Assembly: GCF_010993705.1 (NCBI RefSeq)
Contig: NZ_WOFO01000006.1
Span: 245,914 to 309,913, forward strand
Source of the DNA: Cyclobacterium sp. SYSU L10401
Lineage (GTDB): Bacteria; Bacteroidota; Bacteroidia; Cytophagales; Cyclobacteriaceae
Length of the DNA stretch: 64,000 bases
Direction: 5' to 3'
Shown here: positions 24,775 to 33,113 of the stretch, piece after piece
Layout of the letters: each line of letters begins with the position of its first letter
How positions within the stretch are numbered: position 1 is the stretch's first letter
Made by a program: the position numbers and the translations under genes
Notes under the pieces: model-generated
Database searches by the model: none
Seen by the model: only the letters and a program-made list of their open reading frames with translations
What the model was told of the DNA's origin: nothing

Positions 24775-25926
24775 TTACGCTGTAAGTTTTTTCAAAAATC
24801 CCTGTACGCCAATTACCTGCGCTTTCGAATCATACGCATACTTGTCCACACCAGGTGTGATGATATACAGCTGATCGATACCCAGGTCTTCCATTGCGAT
24901 ATAGGTACCTTTGGTTAGTTTGGGAGAGAGGCTTAATTTTATTTCTGCTGCAGCAAACCAGCGATTTTCCCTTCTGATCAACAAGTCGATTTCCGCACCA
25001 TCCTGAGTGCGGTAATAATATATCCCATCATCCGGAAGAAGTACTGACTTGACCTGGTGAATCACAAAGGCCTCCCAGGAATTTCCAATTGAAATGTTGC
25101 CATATAGCCCCCCCATACTTTTAATACCCAAAAGGTAATGAAGCATCCCTGTATCGCGAAAATAGATTTTAGGAGATTTAACCAAGCGCTTTTTAGCATT
25201 TAAATGCCAGGGGGACAATTCGGTAATCAAAAAGGCATTAACAAAATACCCCATATAGGTTTTGACAGTCGGCATACTTATCCCAAGTGACTTTGCCAAC
25301 ATGCTGTAATTTAGCGTGGCCCCATTAAGGGATGCCAACATCATTAGTAGCTGCCTTATCGTATTCGGATTCGCAGAGAGCCCCAAGGATGGAAGGTCTC
25401 TATAGATATAGCTTTGGATAAAACTTCCATACCAGGCTTGTTTGTATTTATTACTCTCATTTAAGGCAGGCTCAGGAAATCCACCCTGAAGCCACAAATC
25501 CGCCAATGAAATCCGTTCTTCCACTTCCAATAAATTCAATGGAAACATTTCGAGGTAATTAATTCTCCCAGCCAGGCTTTCCGAAGACTGTTTCAATAAT
25601 TCGGGTGAGGCAGATCCCAAGATCACAAACCTTCCCGGAATGCGGCGCTCATCCACAAGCGATCGGATTAGCGGAAAAAGTGCCGGTTTATGCTGGATTT
25701 CATCCAATACGATCGTATGATCTGGGATGGAAGTAAAGAACAGTTCCGGATCGTTCAATTTGTTCAGGTCGGAGTCTTTTTCAAGGTCAAGGTATACAAG
25801 AGGCATGTTGTACGCAAATGATTTTGCAAAGGTAGATTTACCAACTTGCCTTGGTCCAATAAGTCCAGTGACGGGAAAATGTGTCACGGAAAACAAAAAT
25901 TCTGAATATATGGCTCGCTTTAACAT
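24775..25926 (-). CDS. AAA_14/DUF4143 ATP-binding protein
   Basis: 383 aa from the ATG at 25926; upstream codons lie in an inverted repeat. P-loop GPRQVGKS (24-31), Walker B/sensor TIVLDEIQHKP, then GSASPELLKQSSESLAGR, a central winged-helix part (TLNYSMLAKSLGISMPTVKTYMGYF) and the C-terminal DUF4143 half with a nuclease-like D...E.K core (GAEIDLLIRRENRWFAAAEIKLS). The family is common in prokaryotic accessory DNA; its function is not settled. The gene is single. Its promoter and start codon lie in a 19-bp palindrome. Confidence 0.9.
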   Translation of the reverse strand: MLKRAIYSEFLFSVTHFPVTGLIGPRQVGKSTFAKSFAYNMPLVYLDLEKDSDLNKLNDPELFFTSIPDHTIVLDEIQHKPALFPLIRSLVDERRIPGRFVILGSASPELLKQSSESLAGRINYLEMFPLNLLEVEERISLADLWLQGGFPEPALNESNKYKQAWYGSFIQSYIYRDLPSLGLSANPNTIRQLLMMLASLNGATLNYSMLAKSLGISMPTVKTYMGYFVNAFLITELSPWHLNAKKRLVKSPKIYFRDTGMLHYLLGIKSMGGLYGNISIGNSWEAFVIHQVKSVLLPDDGIYYYRTQDGAEIDLLIRRENRWFAAAEIKLSLSPKLTKGTYIAMEDLGIDQLYIITPGVDKYAYDSKAQVIGVQGFLKKLTA

Positions 25927-25966
25927 CCCTGCAAATTTAAAAATAAATTTTAAATTTGCAGGGATG
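25924..25966. promoter_or_regulatory. 19-bp perfect inverted repeat spanning the DUF4143 start codon
   Basis: Arms CATCCCTGCAAATTTAAAA (25924-25942) and its exact complement (25948-25966) around the 5-nt loop ATAAA. Each arm, read outward, is TAAATTTG-CAGGG-ATG: a perfect -7 box five bases before an ATG. The left ATG is the DUF4143 start (25926). The right ATG (25964) opens a frame that I do not believe is a gene. In RNA it would fold and hide the start codon; in DNA it could be an operator. Confidence 0.7.
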
Positions 25967-26004
25967 AATGTAATTTCCAACCACTTTTTAAGGGGCCTAT
26001 CAAA

Positions 26005-26124
26005 CTATTTCCCTTTCCGGGCTAAACCGGCATTTAATTTCAGCGATTCAAAGGCTTTTCGAACTACCTCCTTGTACCGCTCAAAAAATTCACAACTGGT
26101 AAAGCTGGTTTCAATTATCCTACC
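26005..26124 (-). pseudogene. possible 3' remnant of an unknown gene
   Basis: A 39-codon open stretch follows the stop of the propeller gene in the same frame and ends at TAG (26007-26005). The translation (ETSFTSCEFFERYKEV..., ending GLARKGK) looks protein-like, with a basic tail, but has no start codon. It may be the worn end of a deleted gene or chance. Confidence 0.25.
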
Positions 26125-27147
26125 TTATTTTAAATCATACTCGAACAGCACATCCTCCTTAAAAAAAGAAATACCATACAATTTTTTGAATTCCTCAGCG
26201 TACGTAAAGGTAGTGATAGGCTGGTCCAGCCTAAAACGGTCCAGTAAATTCCCCTCCCAATCCCAGACTTCCAGGTGGGGTCGGAAGGTCTGAGAATTCT
26301 CTTCCACTTCCTTTTTGGGCATTCCTATATATAGCACATAAATGCGTTCGCTGCTGGCAATGGGATCCGCCCGGTAAATCCACATTTCCTCATCGGATGC
26401 GCTCTTGGAGGAGCTCTTCACCTCTATTTCCTGAAGAAGTTCCCCATCTGCACCATACAGTCTGATTTGATTTTGGAACAAGTAGAATGCCGCCAACCTT
26501 CCATCTTCGGGGTTGGCAACCGTTCTTTTCCCATAATCTCGGAACAGGTTTGCCTGATCCCTATTTTCCCATGCGGCGGGCTCGGGGTATTCACCGAATC
26601 GGACCAATTCCTCATTTCGTCCCAGATGGACCAAGCGGTGCTCCGGTGCTCCCGGTTTTGCATCCCCGATATCAGCAACATATACAGAGTCATTGACCAG
26701 GTGCAGCCCGTTAATCGGCCCACCGGTATCGGAAATCAATGTATGTTGCTCTTCCCAGGTTGCTTTTTCGGCATGCAGTTTTATTTTGATCAACTGTGTA
26801 CCCGAAAGCACCACGAGGTGCTCCCCATGGATTTTCAACGAATTTCCATTCACATACTGGAACTCATCTGGGCCCTCACCGATATTGCCAAAGGCGTACT
26901 GGAAGGAAAAATCAGGCAGGTCATAGACTTTGAATAGATTTTCTTTCCCCTGGTCTAAGACCACGGCTTTGTCAGCAGACACGACGATTTTATAAGGCAT
27001 AAGTGCCGCATTGGCCAGGCCTACTTCTCTGGATTTCAGGGTTCCTGATTCCGGAATTTGGCTGATTATTTTTTTGCCTTCCTCCTGGGGCTGGCATGAA
27101 AAAAGAGCGAGGATAAAAATTGAGGTAATGGTGTGGAGTTTTATCAT
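26125..27147 (-). CDS. six-bladed beta-propeller lipoprotein (BF3864-like), copy 2
   Basis: 340 aa from the ATG at 27147, which gives a lipoprotein signal (ILALFSC); 33 upstream codons are open but lack signal character. Propeller repeats are visible: KAVVLDQGKENLFKVYDLPDFSF followed by GNIGEGPDEFQY, and WDWEGNLLDRFRLDQPITTF near the end. The lipobox puts it in the envelope. It has no thioredoxin-like partner directly after it, unlike copies 1 and 3. A perfect -7 box (TATATTTG, 27187-27180) lies 33 bp upstream without a clear -33. Confidence 0.8.
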   Translation of the reverse strand: MIKLHTITSIFILALFSCQPQEEGKKIISQIPESGTLKSREVGLANAALMPYKIVVSADKAVVLDQGKENLFKVYDLPDFSFQYAFGNIGEGPDEFQYVNGNSLKIHGEHLVVLSGTQLIKIKLHAEKATWEEQHTLISDTGGPINGLHLVNDSVYVADIGDAKPGAPEHRLVHLGRNEELVRFGEYPEPAAWENRDQANLFRDYGKRTVANPEDGRLAAFYLFQNQIRLYGADGELLQEIEVKSSSKSASDEEMWIYRADPIASSERIYVLYIGMPKKEVEENSQTFRPHLEVWDWEGNLLDRFRLDQPITTFTYAEEFKKLYGISFFKEDVLFEYDLK

Positions 27148-27288
27148 ATGACAAGAATAGGCTGTAAGCGCTTTAAAATCAAATATATGTGACGAAATAG
27201 GTATTATTTGTGATAAAACCGGTACATTCCTTGCCGGGAACCCCATGTGCCTTCGCAGGGCTTCTTCGCGGGCAGGAATTCGTAGCGG

Positions 27289-28002
27289 TTATGGATGTCG
27301 GTTGACCAGGCGAATGGTGTCGGAAAGCGGCGAGGTGCCGGGAACCCATTTTTTGGAGCGAATTCCCGTATCGGCCTGCTTTTTTGGTATTACTTCGCCT
27401 TTTTCAGTTACATAGACCGGATCATTGGCATAAAACCATTTTATCCCTCTCTCAGTATGCTCAACGATCACCCCTCCTACAGCCCCTTCCATCCCCATTT
27501 CCAAGGTCCGTTTGTACACCTCGCTCCGATAGCGGTTAAAGGGATCGGTATTGATAGGACTGCTCCCAGACAGGATGATGGCGTTTTTGTCATCCAATAG
27601 CAAGGTCTGCCCGGGACTTCCTTCCGATAAGCCATTCGCTTTAATCACCTTTTTCTCGGTGTCGTAATAAAAGGGATAGTCCATGTTCCGGTCGGAAAAC
27701 CAATACTGCTTGAACCGCTCTTTATCGTCTGTGTCCCGCACCAGAAAAATATAACCGATGGAATCCCTATCCATACTGCCCATTAAGGCATTCCAAACCT
27801 CCAGTTCACGGTCTATTGAGCTGGCTTTCGGATTTAATACTGTTACCAGCTTTAGGGGTTTAACCAGGGGATTGACTTTGGTACTGCCGCTAACCTTTAG
27901 CGCATTCGTTGGTAGTTGGAATAGTATGGACCCGGTGGCTTCCTGGGCATAGGTAAAATGGGATAGCCCAAAGACTACTACAAGGAAATAAAATCGTATC
28001 AT
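27289..28002 (-). CDS. secreted degenerate thioredoxin-like protein
   Basis: 237 aa. Signal peptide (1-19, ending TYAQ). Residues 50-150 follow a thioredoxin pattern: KLVTVLNPKASSIDRELEVW (where CxxC would be, ASSI at 60-63 replaces it), IGYIFLVRDTDD, MDYPFYYDTEKKVIKANGL, and SPGQTLLLDDKNAIILSGSSP, which mimics the cis-Pro strand and the strand after it. With no cysteines it should not do disulphide chemistry. It begins right at the end of the propeller gene 28003-29100 (no gap), so they are probably made together. Confidence 0.65.
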   Translation of the reverse strand: MIRFYFLVVVFGLSHFTYAQEATGSILFQLPTNALKVSGSTKVNPLVKPLKLVTVLNPKASSIDRELEVWNALMGSMDRDSIGYIFLVRDTDDKERFKQYWFSDRNMDYPFYYDTEKKVIKANGLSEGSPGQTLLLDDKNAIILSGSSPINTDPFNRYRSEVYKRTLEMGMEGAVGGVIVEHTERGIKWFYANDPVYVTEKGEVIPKKQADTGIRSKKWVPGTSPLSDTIRLVNRHP

Positions 28003-29100
28003 TTAAGGTTTGTTTAATGGATAGGCGATTAAACCGGGTTCTTTCGCAAAAGAAGCAGCATACAGTATTTTGGCTTGATCATCTACCGCGATGGAGCGGA
28101 CAGGCTGATCCAGTAGGTATCTTTTTACAGGCTTTCCTTCCCAATCCAACACAAATACCTCATTGGAAAGACCTGATTGGATGATGGTTTCCCGGGAAGT
28201 TTCATCGATGGTCTTCCCATTGTACAGGAAATAAATATGGTCGGCTGTCACCGCCACAGCTGTGTATTCAAAGGTAGACCCTTCCTTATCCACGAAATGC
28301 ATGCCCGTCGGGCCATGTTGCACATCCATTGGCGTATCTCCCCAAGCATATTTATTGACTTCGATGGTATCCCGTAAAACGGTAAGAATTCCAAACTCGG
28401 GCACCCTTGACATGCCGTATACTGCCAAATTCTTTGTGGGGTGGTTCATAAAAAATGACTGGTTGGCCATCGCCATGGAGGGCCCTCCCGGATACTCTCC
28501 CACTTCGATAAATTCCCCGCTTTCAATATTGTAGGCACAAAATCGTTTGTGATGCATGCTGCCTACGATGTATCCATCCACATGGACGGTACTCCCCATA
28601 AAGCGCCTTTCCTGTTGATCGATGGTAAACTTCGCTGCGGGTTCATCCATGCCGCTTATCAAGTCATCGATGTCATGGATGTAATAGTGCACCTGGTCTG
28701 TCAGATAGAGCCGATTTTCTTTCCGGTCCACCGAGAAATAAAAAGCATCGCTTAACAACTGGTTGGGTCCCTCTCCTTTTTTTCCAAACGGCCTGACAGA
28801 CTTATCTCTCAAATCAATTAGTTTGTAGGTATACTCCCGATCCGGAAATTCATTGACCAGTATCAGGCTGTCAAAAAAAGTCATATTGAATAGGTAACTC
28901 AGCGGCTTTTCTCCTTCGGTCAAAGCTACCGTTTCTCCACTCAACGCTACTACTTCCGTTTTCGAAAAGTACTCCCTGAAGTTTGCGCCAAGTGGGGGTT
29001 CCGAGCATGCGGTAAATAAGGCGATGCCAACAATAAAGGAGGGCAAGCCTGCCTGGGTTTTATGGACGGTCCAATTCAGAAGTCGGCTAATGGTATACAC
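28003..29100 (-). CDS. six-bladed beta-propeller lipoprotein (BF3864-like), copy 3
   Basis: 365 aa with a lipobox (ALFTAC, Cys about 32) after a long n-region. It carries propeller repeats with the hallmark FGKKGEGPNQLLSDAFYFSVD, and NEVFVLDWEGKPVKRYLLDQPVRSIAVDDQAKILYAAS near the end. It is most like the BF3864-type family and clearly a paralogue of copies 1 and 2, though distant. Probably anchored to the envelope. It heads a two-gene unit with the thioredoxin-like gene. The ligand is unknown. Confidence 0.8.
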   Translation of the reverse strand: MYTISRLLNWTVHKTQAGLPSFIVGIALFTACSEPPLGANFREYFSKTEVVALSGETVALTEGEKPLSYLFNMTFFDSLILVNEFPDREYTYKLIDLRDKSVRPFGKKGEGPNQLLSDAFYFSVDRKENRLYLTDQVHYYIHDIDDLISGMDEPAAKFTIDQQERRFMGSTVHVDGYIVGSMHHKRFCAYNIESGEFIEVGEYPGGPSMAMANQSFFMNHPTKNLAVYGMSRVPEFGILTVLRDTIEVNKYAWGDTPMDVQHGPTGMHFVDKEGSTFEYTAVAVTADHIYFLYNGKTIDETSRETIIQSGLSNEVFVLDWEGKPVKRYLLDQPVRSIAVDDQAKILYAASFAKEPGLIAYPLNKP

Positions 29101-29324
29101 TTGGAGTATGATTTAGCGTTAGGCTAAGCGGCTGATAGGGAGCAGAATAGATTCTTGCTCAATATATAACTAAATCATTATAAATCAATTGTAATGGGTG
29201 GAAAGGGGCTTTTCTTACTATGGGTTTTCGTATCGTTCGCTGAAAATGAGCTGCTGCTACTGGTTGAAGTAGGTCACTTCACCCTGCTATCTTCGGTAAC
29301 ATAAAGGGATGAGACCCGCCCAAG

Positions 29325-29341
29325 AGCCATTTGTAATGGCT
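29325..29341. repeat. solitary REP-like palindrome
   Basis: AGCCATT-tgt-AATGGCT, again with the ATT-N3-AAT core. It lies in the 400-bp stretch 29101-29499, which otherwise holds only the fic upstream region. Confidence 0.65.
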
Positions 29342-29439
29342 AAACGTAAATTTTTCCGGGATTGGCCAGTAGTATCGGGTATTTGACAGAAAACCAAGAT
29401 CATTACAAAAATGGCAAGACAATGAACTAACGAGAGTAG

Positions 29440-29516
29440 TTTTTACCCATATCAGTAAAACAAGTGTAAAATTTGTGTATTTTTACCCTTATTGGATGTA
29501 TGAGCGTAAAACTTAC
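29440..29516 (+). promoter_or_regulatory. clustered GTAAAA/TTTTAC sites upstream of fic
   Basis: TTTTTAC (29440), GTAAAAC (29455), GTAAAAT (29466), TTTTTAC (29480) and GTAAAAC (29506) alternate within 75 bp; three of the sites are followed or preceded by CCC/GGG. Regularly spaced inverted copies of one short word next to a Fic start suggest an operator array, possibly for autoregulation. No regulator is visible beside it. Confidence 0.4.
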
Positions 29517-30612
29517 CCTTGATAAAATGGGCGAATTTGACAGAGAAATACCATACAATGACCTGCCGCTGCTACCGCCAAAAGCAGACATTGAAACCAA
29601 AACAATACTTCGAAAGACTATTTCTGCAGGGAGAGCACTGGCAATGCTGAACGGAACATTGATGAATTTGCCCAACCCTACTTTGTTTTTAGATACAATA
29701 TACTTACAGGAGGCAAAGGCAAGTTCTGAGGTGGAGAATATTATTACCACCAATGACGAACTTTACAAATCGATGGTAGCGGACAAAAAAGTGGGAAACG
29801 CTGCAACTAAAGAAGTGCTGAGTTACAAAGAGGCACTTTGGTTGGGTCTGGAACAGCTCAAAAAAAAGCCATTTATTACGACAAACCTTTGTATAAAAAT
29901 AGTCCAGTGCGTTAAAGGAAATAAAGCTTCTATACGTGTTACACCAGGAACAACATTGAGCAACACGCAAGGGGAAGTGATCTATACTCCGCCAAATGGG
30001 AAAACCGTTATCCGTGATAAATTAGCGAATCTGGAAAAATTTATCAACGAGGATAACAGCATTGACCCTTTAATAAAAATGGCTTTAATGCACTATCAAT
30101 TTGAAGCTATACACCCTTTTTCTGATGGTAACGGAAGAGCAGGACGTATTTTATTACTGCTATATCTCAAATTATCAGGTTTATTGGACACACCAGCCAT
30201 ATATTTGAGTGGATATATCATCAAAAATAAAACGGAATACTATCAAAGATTGCAGGATGTCACCGAAAATGGCGAATGGGAAGTCTACCTTTTATATATG
30301 TTGGATATGATTGAAGAGACAGCAAGGAAAGGCTTGGAAAGATTGAATAAAATCATAACAACAATGGATGCAATTGGAAGCGAAATCAAAATGAAACTAC
30401 CAAAAATATATTCCAAAGATTTAATAGAGATTTTATTTCGTTTACCATACACCAAACGTCAACATTTGATTGACGAAAAACTAGGTAATCCGAAAACAGT
30501 TGGGAATTACTTGCTAGCATTGGAGAAAAACGGATTTTTACAATCAGTGAGGGTTGGTAAAGAAAAATTATACCTTAACAATCACTTGCTGAAAATATTG
30601 GAAGAAAAATAA
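29500..30612 (+). CDS. Fic-family AMPylator-type protein
   Basis: 370 aa from the ATG at 29500 (ATG codons at 29473 and 29527 also fit). Fic motif HPFSDGNGRAGR (H205) is complete, so AMP transfer to a target hydroxyl is expected. The N-terminal inhibitory helix carries S75-xxx-E79-N80, the (S/T)xxxE(G/N) signature, so the enzyme is self-restrained (class II). A C-terminal winged helix (about 315-370: KTVGNYLLALEKNGFLQSVRVGKEKLYL) probably binds DNA or protein. It is a single gene in the accessory region, with a cluster of inverted words upstream. Confidence 0.92.
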   Translation: MSVKLTLDKMGEFDREIPYNDLPLLPPKADIETKTILRKTISAGRALAMLNGTLMNLPNPTLFLDTIYLQEAKASSEVENIITTNDELYKSMVADKKVGNAATKEVLSYKEALWLGLEQLKKKPFITTNLCIKIVQCVKGNKASIRVTPGTTLSNTQGEVIYTPPNGKTVIRDKLANLEKFINEDNSIDPLIKMALMHYQFEAIHPFSDGNGRAGRILLLLYLKLSGLLDTPAIYLSGYIIKNKTEYYQRLQDVTENGEWEVYLLYMLDMIEETARKGLERLNKIITTMDAIGSEIKMKLPKIYSKDLIEILFRLPYTKRQHLIDEKLGNPKTVGNYLLALEKNGFLQSVRVGKEKLYLNNHLLKILEEK

Positions 30613-30871
30613 CAGCCGGTAATAACACCTATACGCAATGCCCTTCGGGACACTGCGCATAGCCAAGCCAGACAGCGTTGAGCTAATCCTCCCAAAACGG
30701 CATGCAACAACGAAAGATTGCATTCATTCAGGTAAGGCAGACTCCGGATTCCAAAAGATCCCTGCTTCCGCCCTTTCAATCAGCACAGTGCAGGATGGTT
30801 CCTTTTTTGTTCCATCGTACTTTTAAAATGAGTTTAAATTAACACAGGTTTACCTTCCCGGTAAGCCGCCC

Positions 30872-30927
30872 AGCATCAGAAGGGAAAAGTTTGGTATGAA
30901 AATACTGGCGAATTACCTTCTGATGCT
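30872..30927. repeat. 12-bp inverted repeat between fic and lutA
   Basis: AGCATCAGAAGG (30872-30883) and its exact complement CCTTCTGATGCT (30916-30927) with a 32-nt centre, 68 bp before lutA. It may be an operator for lut or part of a dispersed repeat. The rest of 30613-30994 holds a small CCCTTCGGG hairpin near 30640 and no gene. Confidence 0.5.
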
Positions 30928-30994
30928 TATCTTTATCTGATGTTGCCAACAATGGCAGCCTTATTTTGTTAGATAGCCAAAACACCTGCCCTAA

Positions 30995-31723
30995 ATGAAA
31001 GTCGGATTATTTATTCCCTGTTACGTAGAGCAATTTTACCCCAAAGCGGCCATTGCCAGCTTACAGGTACTGGAAAAAGCCGGCGTACAGGTGGAATACC
31101 CCCTGGAACAAACCTGTTGTGGCCAGCCCATGGCCAACTCGGGCTACCAGCAGTATGGAGAGGGTGCTGCCCAATTGTTTCGTAAGAATTTTGAAGCCTA
31201 CGATTATGTGGTTTGCCCTTCCGGTAGCTGTACCCTGCATGCCAAGGAACACATTCTTTCGGACAATGGGGAGGGACCCAAAATATATGAGTTGTGCGAA
31301 TTTCTTACCGATGTATTGCAGGTAAAAAGCCTGGATGCCAGCTTTCCTTTCCGGGTGGGTTTACATGCCAGTTGCCATGGTTTAAGGGGCCTGCACCTGG
31401 CCAAGCCTTCCGAATTGATGATACCGGAATTTAACAAGCCGCTGGGTTTGCTGGAGATGGTAAAGGACATAGACCTGGTTCAACTGACAAGAAAGGACGA
31501 ATGCTGTGGCTTCGGCGGTACATTTGCCGTATTTGAAGAAGCCGTATCAGTGGACATGGGCAGGGACCGCATCAAAGACCACGAGCAACAAGGGGTGCAG
31601 GTAATTACCGGTGCAGACATGTCCTGCCTCATGCACCTGGAAGGCCTGCTTCGCAGAGAAAAAAAGCCCATCAGGGTCATGCATATTGCAGAGATATTGA
31701 ATGGGCATACACCCGAAAATTAA
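30995..31723 (+). CDS. lutA: L-lactate oxidation protein LutA
   Basis: 242 aa. Two CCG domains of the heterodisulfide-reductase type: QTCCGQPMANSGY (about residues 41-54) and ECCGFGGTFAVFEE (about 170). LutA is the cysteine-rich subunit of the LutABC complex that oxidises L-lactate to pyruvate. It is the first of three genes, with lutB starting 13 bp after it. Confidence 0.95.
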   Translation: MKVGLFIPCYVEQFYPKAAIASLQVLEKAGVQVEYPLEQTCCGQPMANSGYQQYGEGAAQLFRKNFEAYDYVVCPSGSCTLHAKEHILSDNGEGPKIYELCEFLTDVLQVKSLDASFPFRVGLHASCHGLRGLHLAKPSELMIPEFNKPLGLLEMVKDIDLVQLTRKDECCGFGGTFAVFEEAVSVDMGRDRIKDHEQQGVQVITGADMSCLMHLEGLLRREKKPIRVMHIAEILNGHTPEN

Positions 31724-31736
31724 AGACCAATACCAA

Positions 31737-33113
31737 ATGAAACTCCCTCAGACACATGCTGATGCTGCAGCAGAATTCCTAAAAGACACTGACAGGAGTC
31801 ATTGGCACGATGATACCCTCTGGCATGTCAGAAGTAAAAGAGACGCCTCTGCGCAGAAAATTCCGGAATGGGAACAACTGCGTACCCTGGCCTCCCAGAT
31901 CAAAGACCATGTCCTGTCCAATCTGGATAACCTGCTGCTTCAATTTGAGAAAAATGCCCAGGCCAATGGCATCGAAGTATTGTGGGCCAAAGATGCTCAG
32001 GAACACAACGAACACGTACTCCGTATTCTGGAAGAAAACCAGGTGAAGCAACTGGTAAAAAGCAAATCCATCCTGACAGAGGAATGTGGCTTGAACCATT
32101 TCCTGGAGGATAAAGGCTACGATGTGGTCGACACCGATCTGGGAGAGCGCATCATTCAGTTTAACAAGCAGGTGCCCAGCCACATTGTGATGCCAGCCAT
32201 TCACCTGAAGAAAAAAGAAATAGGGGATATCTTTCACGAGCACCTGGGTACCGAGGCAGGTGCGGATGATCCGCAATACCTGACGGAAGCGGCCCGGCAG
32301 CACCTGAGGCAAAAATTCATTCAGGCCCATGCCGCCATTACGGGTGTAAACTTCGGGATTGCCGAAACGGGGGGCTTTGTGGTCTGCACCAATGAAGGCA
32401 ATGCCGATATGGGGACCCACCTGGCCGATATCCACATTGCCTGCATGGGCATCGAGAAATTGATACCCAGGGCAGCGGATCTGGGGGTGTTTTTACGGCT
32501 TTTGGCAAGGAGTGCCACCGGACAGAGCATCACCAACTACAACTCGCATTTTCACCGTCCCAGGAAAGATAAAAAAATGTACCTGATCCTGGTGGATAAC
32601 GGGAGAACCAAACAGTTGGGCAGGGAGGATTTCAGAAATTCCCTTAAATGTATCCGTTGTGGGGCTTGCATGAATACCTGCCCCATTTACCGCAGGAGTA
32701 GTGGATTCAGCTACAACTCCACTGTTCCGGGACCGATAGGCTCCATTCTATCCCCTGGCATGGACTTAAAGAAACACAGTACCCTGCCTTTTGCTTCTAC
32801 CCTCTGTGGATCCTGTTCGGATGTGTGTCCGGTAAAAATCAATATACACGAACAGCTGTACAAATGGCGGCAGGTCATCACCAAGGAAGGCCCTTCCCAG
32901 CCATCGAAAAAATGGGCCATGCGCTTTGGAGGAAAGGTCATGTCCAAGCCCAAATTGTTTGACCTGATGGGTAGAATGGCCCGAAAGTCGCTTTCCATCA
33001 GCCCCAGAGGTTTTGTCTACAACAGTTTCAACGCCTGGGGCAAACACCGGGAGCTACCGGAAGTTCCGAAAGAAAGCTTCAAGGATTGGTACAAGAAAAA
33101 CAGGAACAAATGA
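31737..33113 (+). CDS. lutB: L-lactate oxidation iron-sulfur protein LutB
   Basis: 458 aa from the ATG at 31737, just after the lutA stop codon; a GTG or ATG inside lutA is less likely. An N-terminal LUD domain (about 60-290) is followed by two 4Fe-4S sets, CIRCGACMNTCPIY and LCGSCSDVCPVKI, and a helical tail. It passes electrons from lactate through the clusters. Its TGA overlaps the lutC ATG (ATGA). Confidence 0.95.
   Translation: MKLPQTHADAAAEFLKDTDRSHWHDDTLWHVRSKRDASAQKIPEWEQLRTLASQIKDHVLSNLDNLLLQFEKNAQANGIEVLWAKDAQEHNEHVLRILEENQVKQLVKSKSILTEECGLNHFLEDKGYDVVDTDLGERIIQFNKQVPSHIVMPAIHLKKKEIGDIFHEHLGTEAGADDPQYLTEAARQHLRQKFIQAHAAITGVNFGIAETGGFVVCTNEGNADMGTHLADIHIACMGIEKLIPRAADLGVFLRLLARSATGQSITNYNSHFHRPRKDKKMYLILVDNGRTKQLGREDFRNSLKCIRCGACMNTCPIYRRSSGFSYNSTVPGPIGSILSPGMDLKKHSTLPFASTLCGSCSDVCPVKINIHEQLYKWRQVITKEGPSQPSKKWAMRFGGKVMSKPKLFDLMGRMARKSLSISPRGFVYNSFNAWGKHRELPEVPKESFKDWYKKNRNK

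Noticed and set aside
25727-26293. 188-codon plus-strand frame across the palindrome
   Set aside because: It is antisense to DUF4143 and the propeller gene, has Ser-rich shadow composition, and only its internal ATG at 25964 has a -7 box.
30613-30680. CCCTTCGGG hairpin after fic, considered as an integron attC-like site
   Set aside because: No integrase, no flanking cassette structure and only one imperfect stem; too little to call.
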